A stretch of DNA of 64,000 nt from Verrucomicrobia bacterium Tous-C9LFEB (GTDB lineage: Bacteria; Verrucomicrobiota; Verrucomicrobiia; Methylacidiphilales; UBA1321): positions 124,001 to 188,000 of the forward strand of contig NEUU01000003.1 of assembly GCA_002304345.1 (NCBI GenBank). The letters are read 5' to 3'. Positions 7,622 to 15,143 of this stretch are shown one piece after another; within the stretch, counting starts at the first letter, position 1, and each line of letters starts with the position of its first letter. Made by a program: the position numbers and the translations under genes. The notes below the pieces were generated by a model. The model had not been told where the DNA came from, ran no database searches, and worked only from the letters and a program-made list of their open reading frames with translations.

Positions 7622-10297
7622 TTAGTCCTTTTCCTCCACGATTTTGAGGCAATGCGCGATCAGCGCGGTCCAGCCGGTTTGGTGGCTGGCACCGCAGCCG
7701 CGTCCGCTGTCGCCGTGGAAATATTCGTGGAAGAGGGGGAGATCGCGCCAGTGCGGATCGTTGGCGTAGCGGGGATCGTCGCCATGGCAGGGGCGGCGAC
7801 CGTTTTCATCGGGGAGGAAAAGTTTCAGCAAGCGTTGCGCGAGTTCCTTGGCAACGCAATTGAGCGTCATCCAGTTGCCGGAACCGGTCGGGCATTCCAC
7901 CTTGAAGCTCTCGCCGTAGAAGCTGTGGTAGCGCAGGAGGGATTCGATGAGGAGGTAATTGATCGGCAGCCAGATCGGACCACGCCAATTGGAGTTGCCG
8001 CCGAAGAGTCCGGTGTTGGATTCGCCGGGGACGTAGCCGACTTTGTATTCCTGGCCGTCGACGGAGAAGACGAAGGGATGCTTCTCGTGCACCTTGGAGA
8101 GCGAGCGGATGCCGTAGGGCGAGAGGAATTCATTTTCATCGAGCACGTAACGCAGCACGCGCTCGAGCCGTCCGCGACAGGGCAAGGCGAGCAGGCGGTG
8201 GATGCGCGATTTGTCGTCGTGCTTCACCATGTAGGAGGTTTCGTGCGCGAGGTCGGCGCGGTTGTTGAGGAACCATTGCAGCCGCTTGGAAAATTCCGGC
8301 AGTCCCATCATCTCGCCGCTGTGGCATTCCTCCACCGCGAAGAGTGGGATGATGCCGACGATGGAGCGGACTTTGATCGGAAGGGTTTCGTTGCCGAGCT
8401 TGAGCCGGTCATAGTAGAAACCATCTTCCTCGTCCCACAAGCCCGAGCCGCCGAGGGTATTCATCGCGTCGGCGATGGCGACAAAGTGCTCGAAGAATTT
8501 CGAGGCCATGTCTTCGTACACACGATTTTCGCGGGCGAGTTCGAGTGACATCGCGAGCATCTTGATGCAGTAAAAAGCCATCCACGCCGTGCCATCGGCC
8601 TGCTCGAGAATGCCGCCACCGGGGAGCGGCTTGGAACGGTCGAAGACGCCGATGTTGTCCAGCCCGAGGAAGCCGCCTTGGAAAAGATTGTTGCCCTGCG
8701 CGTCCTTGCGGTTCACCCACCATGTGAAGTTGAGCAGGAGCTTCACGAAGATCCGCTCGAGGAAAGCGCGGTCCGTGCGGCCATCGAGTTTTTCGTTGCG
8801 GTAAAGCAGTCGCGCGGCCCATGCCTGCACGGGGGGATTCACGTCGGAGAGCTCGAACTCGTAGGCGGGCAATTGTCCGTTCGGGTGCATGTACCATTCG
8901 CGCAGGAAGAGCACCATTTGCTCCTTCGCGAAATTCGGATCGATGTCGGTAAAGGGAATCATCGCGAAGGCGTGATCCCACGAGGCATACCACGGATATT
9001 CCCACTTGTCGCAGACGGAGATGATGTCGCGATTGTAGAGGTGCTCCCATTCCTTGTTGCGGGCCATTTCCCGTTCCAGTTCGGTGCGCGGATTCGCGGG
9101 ATCGCCTTGAATCCATTCATTGACGCCGTACTGGTAGTATTGCTTGGTCCAGAGGAGTCCGGCGTAGATGTCGCGGGCGAGGCGCTTGTGCGGTGCGGAA
9201 TGTTGCACGCACGGTTTGGTCTCGTAGAACTCGGCGCACTCGCGCTGGCGATTGGCGAAGATGTGTTCGAAATCGGGTCCGAGCGAGGCGGTGTTCGGCG
9301 TGCCTTCGGGGTAGAGGCGGAAGTTCAGCGTGATGCTTTCGCCGGGGAGGATATCGAGCGTGTAATGACGCGCAAACTTCGTGCCGGTGTGGGCGGGATT
9401 GACCGCGTGATGCTGGCCCTGCACGAGGTATTCGTGAAAGGCGTCCTTCACGTAGGGTGAGCCATTGGGCACCCCGTAGAGCCGTTGCGTGTTCGTCTCG
9501 TTGTCGGTGAAAAGCGGAACGCTCGGGTGCAGGTCCGTGGAGAAAAAACAGGTTGAGCCGAGAGACTCGTGTTGGCCGTGAATGACTCCGGTGGTTTCGT
9601 CCAGCCGAAGTTGGGGCCGCGCCCAGTAGCCTTCGCCGATGCGGCCCCAAGACCACGTGTTGCGATACCAGAGCGTGGGCAGGACATGCAGCGGGGCGGT
9701 GTCGGGACCGCGATTGGTGGCGGTGAGGCGGATGAGGGTGTCATCCGGGTCGCTGCCCTTGGCGTATTCGATGACGAGATCGAAGTAGCGATTCTCGTTG
9801 AAGATACCGGTATCGGTCAGTTCGTACTCCGGGTCCTGACGACTGCGGCGGGCGTTCTCGCGGACGAGGTCATCGTAGGGGAAGGCGGCCTGCGGATATT
9901 TGTAGAGCGCCTTGGCGTAGGAATAGGTCGGGGTGGCGTCGAGATGATAGTAGCATTCCTTGACGTCCTCGCCGTGGTTGCCCTCGGCGTTGGTGAGGCC
10001 AAAAAGGCGTTCCTTGAGGATCGGATCTTTTCCATTCCAGAAGGCAAAGGCGAAACAGAGGCGGCATTCGCGATCGGTCCAGCCGAGGAGACCGTCCTCA
10101 CCCCAGCGAAAGACGCGGCTGCGGGCGTGGTCGTGGGGAAGATAGTTCCATGTGTCGCCCTGGGGGGAATAATCTTCCCGGACGGTGCCCCATTGGCGGT
10201 CGGGAAGGTAAGTGCCCCAACGCTGCCAGTTTTTGGTGCGGCGGGCGGATTCGGCAAGCTGGTGAGTGATGGCGTTGTCGGAAAAAGCGGCGTCCAC
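7622..10297 (-). CDS. GH63-like glucosidase (MGH1-type glycoside hydrolase)
   Basis: 891 residues, GTG start at 10297 (no in-frame ATG upstream). The chain resembles the bacterial GH63/MGH1-like (alpha/alpha)6-barrel glucosidases of about 900 residues: an N-terminal beta-sandwich with WGTYLPDRQWGTVREDYS near residue 27, GEDGLLGWTDRECRLCF, and a barrel with YASWDHAFAMIPF, GFLGLDNIGVFDRS and NWRGPIWLPINYLL. Characterised relatives act on alpha-glucosides such as glucosylglycerate or mannosylglycerate. There is no signal peptide, so it is probably cytoplasmic, for example for compatible-solute or glycogen-derived substrates. It stands alone, convergent with nothing. Confidence 0.8.
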   Translation of the reverse strand: MDAAFSDNAITHQLAESARRTKNWQRWGTYLPDRQWGTVREDYSPQGDTWNYLPHDHARSRVFRWGEDGLLGWTDRECRLCFAFAFWNGKDPILKERLFGLTNAEGNHGEDVKECYYHLDATPTYSYAKALYKYPQAAFPYDDLVRENARRSRQDPEYELTDTGIFNENRYFDLVIEYAKGSDPDDTLIRLTATNRGPDTAPLHVLPTLWYRNTWSWGRIGEGYWARPQLRLDETTGVIHGQHESLGSTCFFSTDLHPSVPLFTDNETNTQRLYGVPNGSPYVKDAFHEYLVQGQHHAVNPAHTGTKFARHYTLDILPGESITLNFRLYPEGTPNTASLGPDFEHIFANRQRECAEFYETKPCVQHSAPHKRLARDIYAGLLWTKQYYQYGVNEWIQGDPANPRTELEREMARNKEWEHLYNRDIISVCDKWEYPWYASWDHAFAMIPFTDIDPNFAKEQMVLFLREWYMHPNGQLPAYEFELSDVNPPVQAWAARLLYRNEKLDGRTDRAFLERIFVKLLLNFTWWVNRKDAQGNNLFQGGFLGLDNIGVFDRSKPLPGGGILEQADGTAWMAFYCIKMLAMSLELARENRVYEDMASKFFEHFVAIADAMNTLGGSGLWDEEDGFYYDRLKLGNETLPIKVRSIVGIIPLFAVEECHSGEMMGLPEFSKRLQWFLNNRADLAHETSYMVKHDDKSRIHRLLALPCRGRLERVLRYVLDENEFLSPYGIRSLSKVHEKHPFVFSVDGQEYKVGYVPGESNTGLFGGNSNWRGPIWLPINYLLIESLLRYHSFYGESFKVECPTGSGNWMTLNCVAKELAQRLLKLFLPDENGRRPCHGDDPRYANDPHWRDLPLFHEYFHGDSGRGCGASHQTGWTALIAHCLKIVEEKD

Positions 10298-10456
10298 CCG
10301 GTCAAGCTAGCATGATTTGTCGCAAACGCCAGTCATGCGGCATGACCCCGCAACCTCTCGGGCTCGCGTCCGATCCGAGTACGGCCTCGCCGAGAGCGGC
10401 GAGCCACGCGAGCCAGTGACCAAGGCAGGGCTCGAAGGGGCCCTGCGGTTGCCTGC
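10298..10456. other. Intergenic stem-loop region downstream of fliA
   Basis: 159 bp without a gene. A stem GCAGGGC (10425-10431) / GCCCTGC (10440-10446) with an 8-nt loop lies just after the fliA stop codon on the minus strand, but no T-run follows, so it is at most a weak terminator or processing hairpin. Confidence 0.35.
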
Positions 10457-11245
10457 TTATTTGACGCGTTCGCGTTGGAAAGCGACCTGGAGTCGGCTCA
10501 TGGCGAGCGTGTGGATCTGCGACACGCGGGATTCGGTGAGCTTCATCACTTCGGCGATTTCCTTGAGGCGCAGACCTTCCATGTAGTAGAGGGTCAGGAC
10601 CTGCTGGTGAGCGGACGGCATGCGGCCGAGCACTTCATGGAGGAGTTCGCGGTCTTCCTGGCGGAGGAGCTGTTCGGAGGCGTCCATCGCGTTGTGGTCG
10701 GCGACGACTTCTTCCTGCATCACGGCGTCGGGTTCATCACTGCCGAAGGCGGGTTCCTGCAGCGAGAAGAAGGTGGTGGGCTTGATGCGCTCGAGGAGGT
10801 GGTTGAATTGCTTGCGGGAGACTCCGAGTTCGGCGCGAATCTCTTCTTCCATGGGTTCGCGGCCGAGACGTTGCGCGGCGCGGTCCTGGGCTTCAGCCAT
10901 GCGCTTGGCGTCGCGGTGAACGGAACGGGGCACCCAGTCGAGGCGGCGGAGTTCGTCGAGAATGGCGCCCTTGATGCGGACGGCGCAGTAGGCTTTCAGG
11001 CCGCTGCCTTTTTTGGCGTCGTAACGATCCACGGCGTCGATCAGGCCGAGAATGCCGGCGCTGCTGAGTTCGTCCTTGTGAACGTGGGAGGGGAGATACA
11101 TTCCCATGCGGGCGACAATGTGCTTTACCAACGGCAGCATGGATTCAATCAATTCTTCCCGATTGGTCTTCTGGGGGAAGGCCTGGGGGAAGGGGCGGGC
11201 GGTCTGGCTGGCTTTGACTTGTTCCTTTTCGAGCAGGGCGGGCAT
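10457..11245 (-). CDS. fliA: RNA polymerase sigma-28 factor FliA
   Basis: 262 residues, FliA/WhiG family. Region 2 runs around residues 30-100 (MLPLVKHIVARMGMYLP, DELSSAGILGLIDAVDRYD, AYCAVRIKGAILDELRRLDW), region 3 around 105-150, and region 4 helix-turn-helix near 215-250 (LTLYYMEGLRLKEIAEVMKLTESRVSQIH is the core). It directs RNA polymerase to late flagellar and chemotaxis promoters. A strong AGGAGA ribosome site precedes the ATG at 11245. It is divergent from a chemoreceptor gene, a likely target, yet no flagellar structural gene is nearby. A sigma-54-type promoter lies about 100 bp upstream. Confidence 0.93.
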   Translation of the reverse strand: MPALLEKEQVKASQTARPFPQAFPQKTNREELIESMLPLVKHIVARMGMYLPSHVHKDELSSAGILGLIDAVDRYDAKKGSGLKAYCAVRIKGAILDELRRLDWVPRSVHRDAKRMAEAQDRAAQRLGREPMEEEIRAELGVSRKQFNHLLERIKPTTFFSLQEPAFGSDEPDAVMQEEVVADHNAMDASEQLLRQEDRELLHEVLGRMPSAHQQVLTLYYMEGLRLKEIAEVMKLTESRVSQIHTLAMSRLQVAFQRERVK

Positions 11246-11346
11246 GGTGTTTTCTCCTGGTTGTGTTGGCGGGCGATTCAGGCCGTTCGTTGGTCACACA
11301 TCCAACGTTTCGTTCGCGGACCGAATCACTCGCATGCCATCCTTAA

Positions 11347-11362
11347 TGCACGGGCAGTGCCA
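11347..11362 (-). promoter_or_regulatory. Candidate sigma-54 promoter upstream of fliA
   Basis: The minus strand reads TGGCAC-TGCCC-GTGCA: a perfect -24 box (11362-11357), the required GG-N10-GC spacing, and a -12 box one base off TTGCA (11351-11347). Transcription would start near 11335, giving a leader of about 90 nt before the fliA ATG. Sigma-54 control of flagellar genes is established in several bacteria. An overlapping dyad TGCCA-TGAC-TGGCA lies at 11358-11371. Confidence 0.5.
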
Positions 11363-11488
11363 TGACTGGCATGAGTTCGTGAGTGCCTACCTATAAGCTA
11401 CTGATGCAAAAAGACTTAAAAATATTTAAAACGAAAACAGATAATTCTAAAGTCCGGATGACTAGGTCAAATTTTCCTTTTAGGCAAT

Positions 11489-11764
11489 TTAAGCGCGGGA
11501 AAAATATTCCCGCTCCAGACCCCGGCAGGTAGCTTCTGCCGTCAAAATGAAGGGCACTTCACCCTTATCAGGATTATCGGCCTTGGCGGTGAAATAAATG
11601 AGCGGGCCACGCCGAAAAGATCGTGAATTTGTGTCTATCCAGATCGAACCTGCTTCAGCTTTCAGGTCCATTAGCAGGAAGAATCTCCCCATTCGCGCGG
11701 CTTCAATCGACCGGTGCTTATCGTATTTAAATGATGAGCGGCGATGAATGGTCGATGTGAACAA
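11489..11764 (-). CDS. Doubtful small hypothetical protein
   Basis: A 91-codon frame starting with TTG at 11764 (an internal ATG lies about 24 codons in). The C-terminal half ([17 protein letters not shown]) looks protein-like, with alternating hydrophobic residues, but I recognise no family and see no ribosome site. It sits in an AT-rich interval between two genes that diverge, and would overlap the chemoreceptor promoter region. It may be a small regulator-like protein or no gene at all. Confidence 0.3.
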   Translation of the reverse strand: MFTSTIHRRSSFKYDKHRSIEAARMGRFFLLMDLKAEAGSIWIDTNSRSFRRGPLIYFTAKADNPDKGEVPFILTAEATCRGLEREYFSRA

Positions 11765-11768
11765 AAGT

Positions 11769-11785
11769 CACGTGTGTTTCACGTG
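11769..11785. promoter_or_regulatory. Double CACGTG site upstream of the chemoreceptor
   Basis: Two identical 6-bp palindromes CACGTG (11769-11774 and 11780-11785) are 11 bp apart, one helical turn, about 45 bp before the chemoreceptor ATG. This is a plausible binding site for a dimeric regulator on one DNA face; the protein is unknown. Confidence 0.35.
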
Positions 11786-11826
11786 GGAACCGCGTTGACA
11801 ACTGCACCTTTGACCCGGAATTGCTT

Positions 11827-13428
11827 ATGGAACGATTATCTCTCAAGACGAAATTGATCTGCGCCTTTATTATCATGGCGCTTTTACCGCTCGTGATTGG
11901 CGTGATTGGGCTGGTGGAGCAGCACCGGCTGAAGACGGTCTCCCAGATCAGCGAGCGGCTGAATCAGGTGCAGATCGAGTTGCTCAACGCCCGGCGTCAG
12001 GAAAAGAACTACTTTCTGCGCAAGGAGGCCCAGTACATCGGCAAGGTGAAGGACCATGTCGCCGCCATGCAGACAATTCAGACCAAGGACATCCGCCGGG
12101 AGACGTTGTCTGAGGAAAACCAGAAGCAACTGGCCGAGGCAACTGCGACGACGGACGTCTATCTCACCTCCTTTCTAAATCAGGTGGAGGCGGAAAAACA
12201 GGGGGGTGTCTCGTTTCTCGAATTGGAAAAGCCGGTGATGGATGCGGCGCGGAAAATCGAAGGATGCCTGAAAAAGATCGACAGCGACCTCGATAAACAA
12301 ATCGAGCGCGCCCACGCCTTCATGACTTTCATCAATATCGTGGTCAGTGTGGGCGCCTTCGCGCTGGGCATTGCCTTTGGTGTCGGCAGCGCGGTCTGGC
12401 TGTCGCGTCGTATCCAGGTGGTGGGCAGTGCGCTCGATCTCGCTTCGGGACAGACCGCAGACGCTTCGCACGAAGTGGCTTCCTCCAGCCAGTCACTGGC
12501 GCAGGGAGCCAGTGAACAGGCGGCCTCGTTGGAGGAAACGTCTGCTTCCATGGAGGAGATCTCGACCAGTATTCTTTCGACGGCCCAGCAGGCGCAATCG
12601 GTGAAAAAACTCACCACGGAAGCGCGTGAGGTGACGGAGAAAAATACGCAGCAAATGGACACGCTGCACACCCGCATCGGTGAGCTGGGCAAGTCCTCCG
12701 AGCAAATGACGGAGGCCATGGAGCAGATCAAATCCTCCAGTGACTCGATTGCGAAGATTATCAAGACCATCGATGAGATTGCTTTCCAGACGAATATCCT
12801 GGCGTTGAATGCGGCCGTGGAAGCGGCACGCGCCGGGGAATCGGGCATGGGCTTTGCCGTCGTGGCGGATGAGGTTCGCTCGTTGGCCAAACGCAGTGCG
12901 GATGCGGCCACGGAAACGTCGGGGCTGATCGAAAATGCCATTCATCGCAGCGAACTCGGCGTGCGGGTGAACGAGGGGATCACTAAAATTCTATCCGAGG
13001 TGGAAGCGGTGGCGGGTCAGGTTCAAGCCGGACTGCAATCGATCGGCACCAACGTGGGCAGCGTCGACGAGGCGATGAGCCAGATCGTGACTTCCTCCGA
13101 GGAGCAGAGCCGTGGGGTGAAGGAGATTAATTCGGCCCTGACACAACTGGATAAAGTGACCCAAACCAACGCCGCCGGGGCGGAGGAAGCCGCCAGCGCA
13201 TCGCAGGAACTCAGCGCCCAGGCCGAGGAACTCAAGTCGCTCGCTTCGCAACTGGATGAAATTGTGCAGGGAGAGGGGAATCATCGCACGGTGACGAAAC
13301 CTGTCCCTGCGACGCCTGAATCCCACTCTTTCGCATCGGAAGTGAAACCGAAGAAAAAGGCGGTTTTCGGTTCCGCCATGCGCTCGGTCAAGCCGAAGGC
13401 GCAGAAGGAACAAAGTTGGAAATCGTAA
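11827..13428 (+). CDS. Methyl-accepting chemotaxis protein
   Basis: 533 residues from the ATG at 11827 (CGGAA ribosome-site candidate 7 nt upstream; a TTG two codons earlier is less likely). TM1 is near residues 10-30, a periplasmic helical sensor near 31-160 (containing [15 protein letters not shown]), TM2 near 163-190, and a cytoplasmic signalling domain whose hairpin tip contains [20 protein letters not shown]. Only about 35-40 residues separate TM2 from the start of the signalling helices, too few for a complete HAMP domain. The sensor resembles helical-bundle small-molecule sensors; its ligand is unknown. Located next to fliA, it is a likely sigma-28 target, though no clear sigma-28 promoter was found. 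Confidence 0.93.
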   Translation: MERLSLKTKLICAFIIMALLPLVIGVIGLVEQHRLKTVSQISERLNQVQIELLNARRQEKNYFLRKEAQYIGKVKDHVAAMQTIQTKDIRRETLSEENQKQLAEATATTDVYLTSFLNQVEAEKQGGVSFLELEKPVMDAARKIEGCLKKIDSDLDKQIERAHAFMTFINIVVSVGAFALGIAFGVGSAVWLSRRIQVVGSALDLASGQTADASHEVASSSQSLAQGASEQAASLEETSASMEEISTSILSTAQQAQSVKKLTTEAREVTEKNTQQMDTLHTRIGELGKSSEQMTEAMEQIKSSSDSIAKIIKTIDEIAFQTNILALNAAVEAARAGESGMGFAVVADEVRSLAKRSADAATETSGLIENAIHRSELGVRVNEGITKILSEVEAVAGQVQAGLQSIGTNVGSVDEAMSQIVTSSEEQSRGVKEINSALTQLDKVTQTNAAGAEEAASASQELSAQAEELKSLASQLDEIVQGEGNHRTVTKPVPATPESHSFASEVKPKKKAVFGSAMRSVKPKAQKEQSWKS

Positions 13429-13474
13429 GGTGAGTCAAGACGTCCGCTGGCCTGATTCCTGATGGCCAGCTTCG

Positions 13475-13753
13475 CTACTCCACGTAGCGCTTGAGGACGG
13501 TGACCAGCTCTTGCAACCGCTTGCGCGCCTGCTGCTGGGTTTCTGATCCTTCGATGCAATGGCTCACGTGCTGATGGATCACTTCTTCGGCGAAGGACTT
13601 GAGCGCGCGTCGAACGGAGATGGTCTGGTTCAAGACCTCGGTGCACTCGAAATCCTCGTCCACCATGCGTTCTATCGCCTGGATCTGGCCACGAATGCGG
13701 CGCAGTCGCAGCGACATGGCTTTCTTGACTTCCTCCGGATGTTGATGGCTCAC
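13475..13753 (-). CDS. CsoR/RcnR-family metal-responsive repressor
   Basis: 92 residues from a GTG at 13753, giving the MSHQHPEE start usual for this family; a TTG at 13789 would add 12 residues. The all-helical DUF156 fold is clear: LRLRRIRGQIQAIERM, then FECTEVL, then EEVIHQHVSHCIEG. Aligned to the family fingerprint, the ligands are Cys (FEC), His (QHV) and Cys (SHC), the set seen in Cu(I)-sensing CsoR and Ni-sensing InrS rather than the His-rich set of RcnR. It is divergent from a NicO-type exporter with a GC-tract operator between, so it probably represses that exporter and itself. Confidence 0.88.
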   Translation of the reverse strand: MSHQHPEEVKKAMSLRLRRIRGQIQAIERMVDEDFECTEVLNQTISVRRALKSFAEEVIHQHVSHCIEGSETQQQARKRLQELVTVLKRYVE

Positions 13754-13816
13754 GCAGGGAGTTGTAGAAGCAAACGGATCAAGAAACAAGGGCGGAAAAT
13801 ATTGATTTGCTAAAAT

Positions 13817-13840
13817 ATAGGGGGAGGGGGTATACCCTAT
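13817..13840. promoter_or_regulatory. G-tract operator of the CsoR/RcnR-family regulator
   Basis: ATAGGG at 13817-13822, a GGGTATACCC dyad at 13828-13837 and CCCTAT ending at 13840, all just upstream of the exporter ATG at 13843. CsoR/RcnR proteins are known to bind A/T-flanked G/C tracts of this kind. Its closeness to the start codon means a bound repressor would also block a ribosome site or a very short leader. Confidence 0.6.
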
Positions 13841-13842
13841 GC

Positions 13843-14652
13843 ATGATTTTGTTCGCCGAAGTTCCGTCCATTACCGAGTTGAGCTGGCTCTACCTGCCCA
13901 CCGCCCTACTCCTGGGGGCGCTGCATGGATTGGAGCCGGGCCATTCCAAAACGCTTATGGCGTCGTTCATTATTGCGATTCGAGGCACGGCGCGGCAGGC
14001 GGCGCTGCTGGGTTTGTGCGTGGCGATTTCGCATACGGCGATTATTTGGGCCTTGGTGGCGGTGGCTTATGCTCTGGGCAAGGCGGTGAAGATTGAGGAG
14101 ATCGAGCCCGCGCTACGGCTCGCTTCCGGGCTGATCATTCTTGCGGTTGCCTCCTGGATGTTTTACCGGCTGCAGCGGAGCCGACGGCATCATCACTCTC
14201 ATGAGCTGGCCCATGCGTGTTGCGGGGGTGACCACGATCACGGGCACGACCATTCTCATGAGGACGAAGACGCGGATCACGAAGATGAACACATGCGCGA
14301 GCATGCGGCGGAGATCGAGCGGCAGTTCGGGGATCGTTCGGCCACGACCGGTCAGATTGTGCTTTTTGGCCTCACGGGCGGATTGATGCCGTGTCCTTCC
14401 GCCCTCGCGGTGTTGCTGCTGTGCCTGCAGTCGGGCAAGGCGGTGCTCGGTTTTTGGGTGGTGCTGGGCTTTAGCGTGGGGCTCGCGGCGACATTGGTGG
14501 CGGTCGGTGTGGCGGCGGCGTGGGGAGCCGGGAAGGTGATGGAAGGCAAGCGGCTGCAGGCCTTCGCGGCGAAAATGCCGTACGTTTCAACCGGGCTGCT
14601 CGCGATCCTGGGATTATTCCTGACGGTGCGCGGGGCGATGGCTGTGTTCTAG
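13843..14652 (+). CDS. NicO/RcnA-family nickel/cobalt efflux protein
   Basis: 269 residues from the ATG at 13843 (an upstream TTG frame would run through the operator). Six or so membrane segments; signature HGLEPGHSKTLMASF near residue 30 and GGLMPCPSALAVLL near 182. Between them lies a metal-binding loop rich in His and Asp (HDHGHDHSHEDEDADHEDEH, near residues 135-155). RcnA-like proteins export Ni(II) and Co(II) from the cytoplasm. The divergent CsoR/RcnR-family gene is the expected regulator. The Cys-His-Cys ligand set of that regulator leaves copper as a less likely alternative. Confidence 0.88.
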   Translation: MILFAEVPSITELSWLYLPTALLLGALHGLEPGHSKTLMASFIIAIRGTARQAALLGLCVAISHTAIIWALVAVAYALGKAVKIEEIEPALRLASGLIILAVASWMFYRLQRSRRHHHSHELAHACCGGDHDHGHDHSHEDEDADHEDEHMREHAAEIERQFGDRSATTGQIVLFGLTGGLMPCPSALAVLLLCLQSGKAVLGFWVVLGFSVGLAATLVAVGVAAAWGAGKVMEGKRLQAFAAKMPYVSTGLLAILGLFLTVRGAMAVF

Positions 14653-14678
14653 AAGTCGAAAAGGATTATATCAGGAAC

Positions 14679-14744
14679 TCAGGAAATCAAGAATAGGGAG
14701 ATGCACCTTTTCTCGCTTCTTTTTCTGAGTTCATGATTTCCTGA
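14679..14744. repeat. Inverted repeat between convergent genes
   Basis: TCAGGAAATCA (14679-14689) and TGATTTCCTGA (14734-14744), an 11-bp inverted repeat 44 bp apart, lie between the convergent exporter and metallopeptidase genes. A second pair GAACTC/GAGTTC is placed in the same order, so the two pairs cannot fold into one simple hairpin. It may act in termination. Confidence 0.4.
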
Positions 14745-14771
14745 CAGCTCCCTCTTTCAAAATTTTGGTTA

Positions 14772-15143
14772 TTATCCCAAGCCGCGCTCATCGAGATCGA
14801 TCTCGTCGAGGCCGAGAAAATGGCCGAGTTCGTGCAGGAGGGTGATGCGCACTTCCTCGATGAAAGCGTCCTCGTCTCCTTCCACATAGTCCCAGATGTT
14901 GCCGAGGAAGAGGATGATCTCGGTTGGTTCGGGACTCGGATAGCAACCATCCAGATTGGCGAGGGAGTTGCCGAGGAAAACGCCGAGCAGGTCGTCGTCG
15001 AGACCGCTTTCGGAATCGGGATAATCTTCCAACTGGATGGCGAGTTGCTGCGTGGCGTCGCGGATATGCTGGGGCAAGCGGGGCAGGACGCGATCGATTT
15101 CCCGTTGCGCGAGAACCTGAAGTTGTTCGAAGGAGGGCGTCAC
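14772..15143 (-). CDS. Small zincin-like metallopeptidase family protein
   Basis: 123 residues from a GTG at 15143 that overlaps the uvrC stop codon (GTGA), the arrangement that fixes the start; the longer open frame runs into uvrC. The motif LLHELGHFLGLDEIDL near residue 108 is the HExxHxxG(L)xxxD zinc site of the family formerly called DUF1025. Acidic stretches precede it. Such proteins are compact cytoplasmic peptidase-like proteins of unknown substrate. Translational coupling to uvrC suggests co-expression, without proving a repair role. Confidence 0.85.
   Translation of the reverse strand: MTPSFEQLQVLAQREIDRVLPRLPQHIRDATQQLAIQLEDYPDSESGLDDDLLGVFLGNSLANLDGCYPSPEPTEIILFLGNIWDYVEGDEDAFIEEVRITLLHELGHFLGLDEIDLDERGLG

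Larger units (their letters stand above)
11246..11826. other. 581-bp interval between fliA and the chemoreceptor
   Basis: AT-rich interval holding the fliA leader, a sigma-54-like promoter (11347-11362), a doubtful small frame (11489-11764) and a CACGTG direct repeat near the chemoreceptor start. Nothing else was recognised. Confidence 0.5.

Noticed and set aside
7526-8548. 340-codon plus-strand frame opposite the GH63 gene
   Set aside because: Antisense of a strongly recognisable glycosidase; its composition is typical of a shadow frame in high-GC DNA.
11417-11444. TAAA-N16-ACAGATAA, resembling a sigma-28 promoter
   Set aside because: Spacing is one base too long and it lies about 380 bp from the chemoreceptor in AT-rich DNA where such matches are expected by chance.
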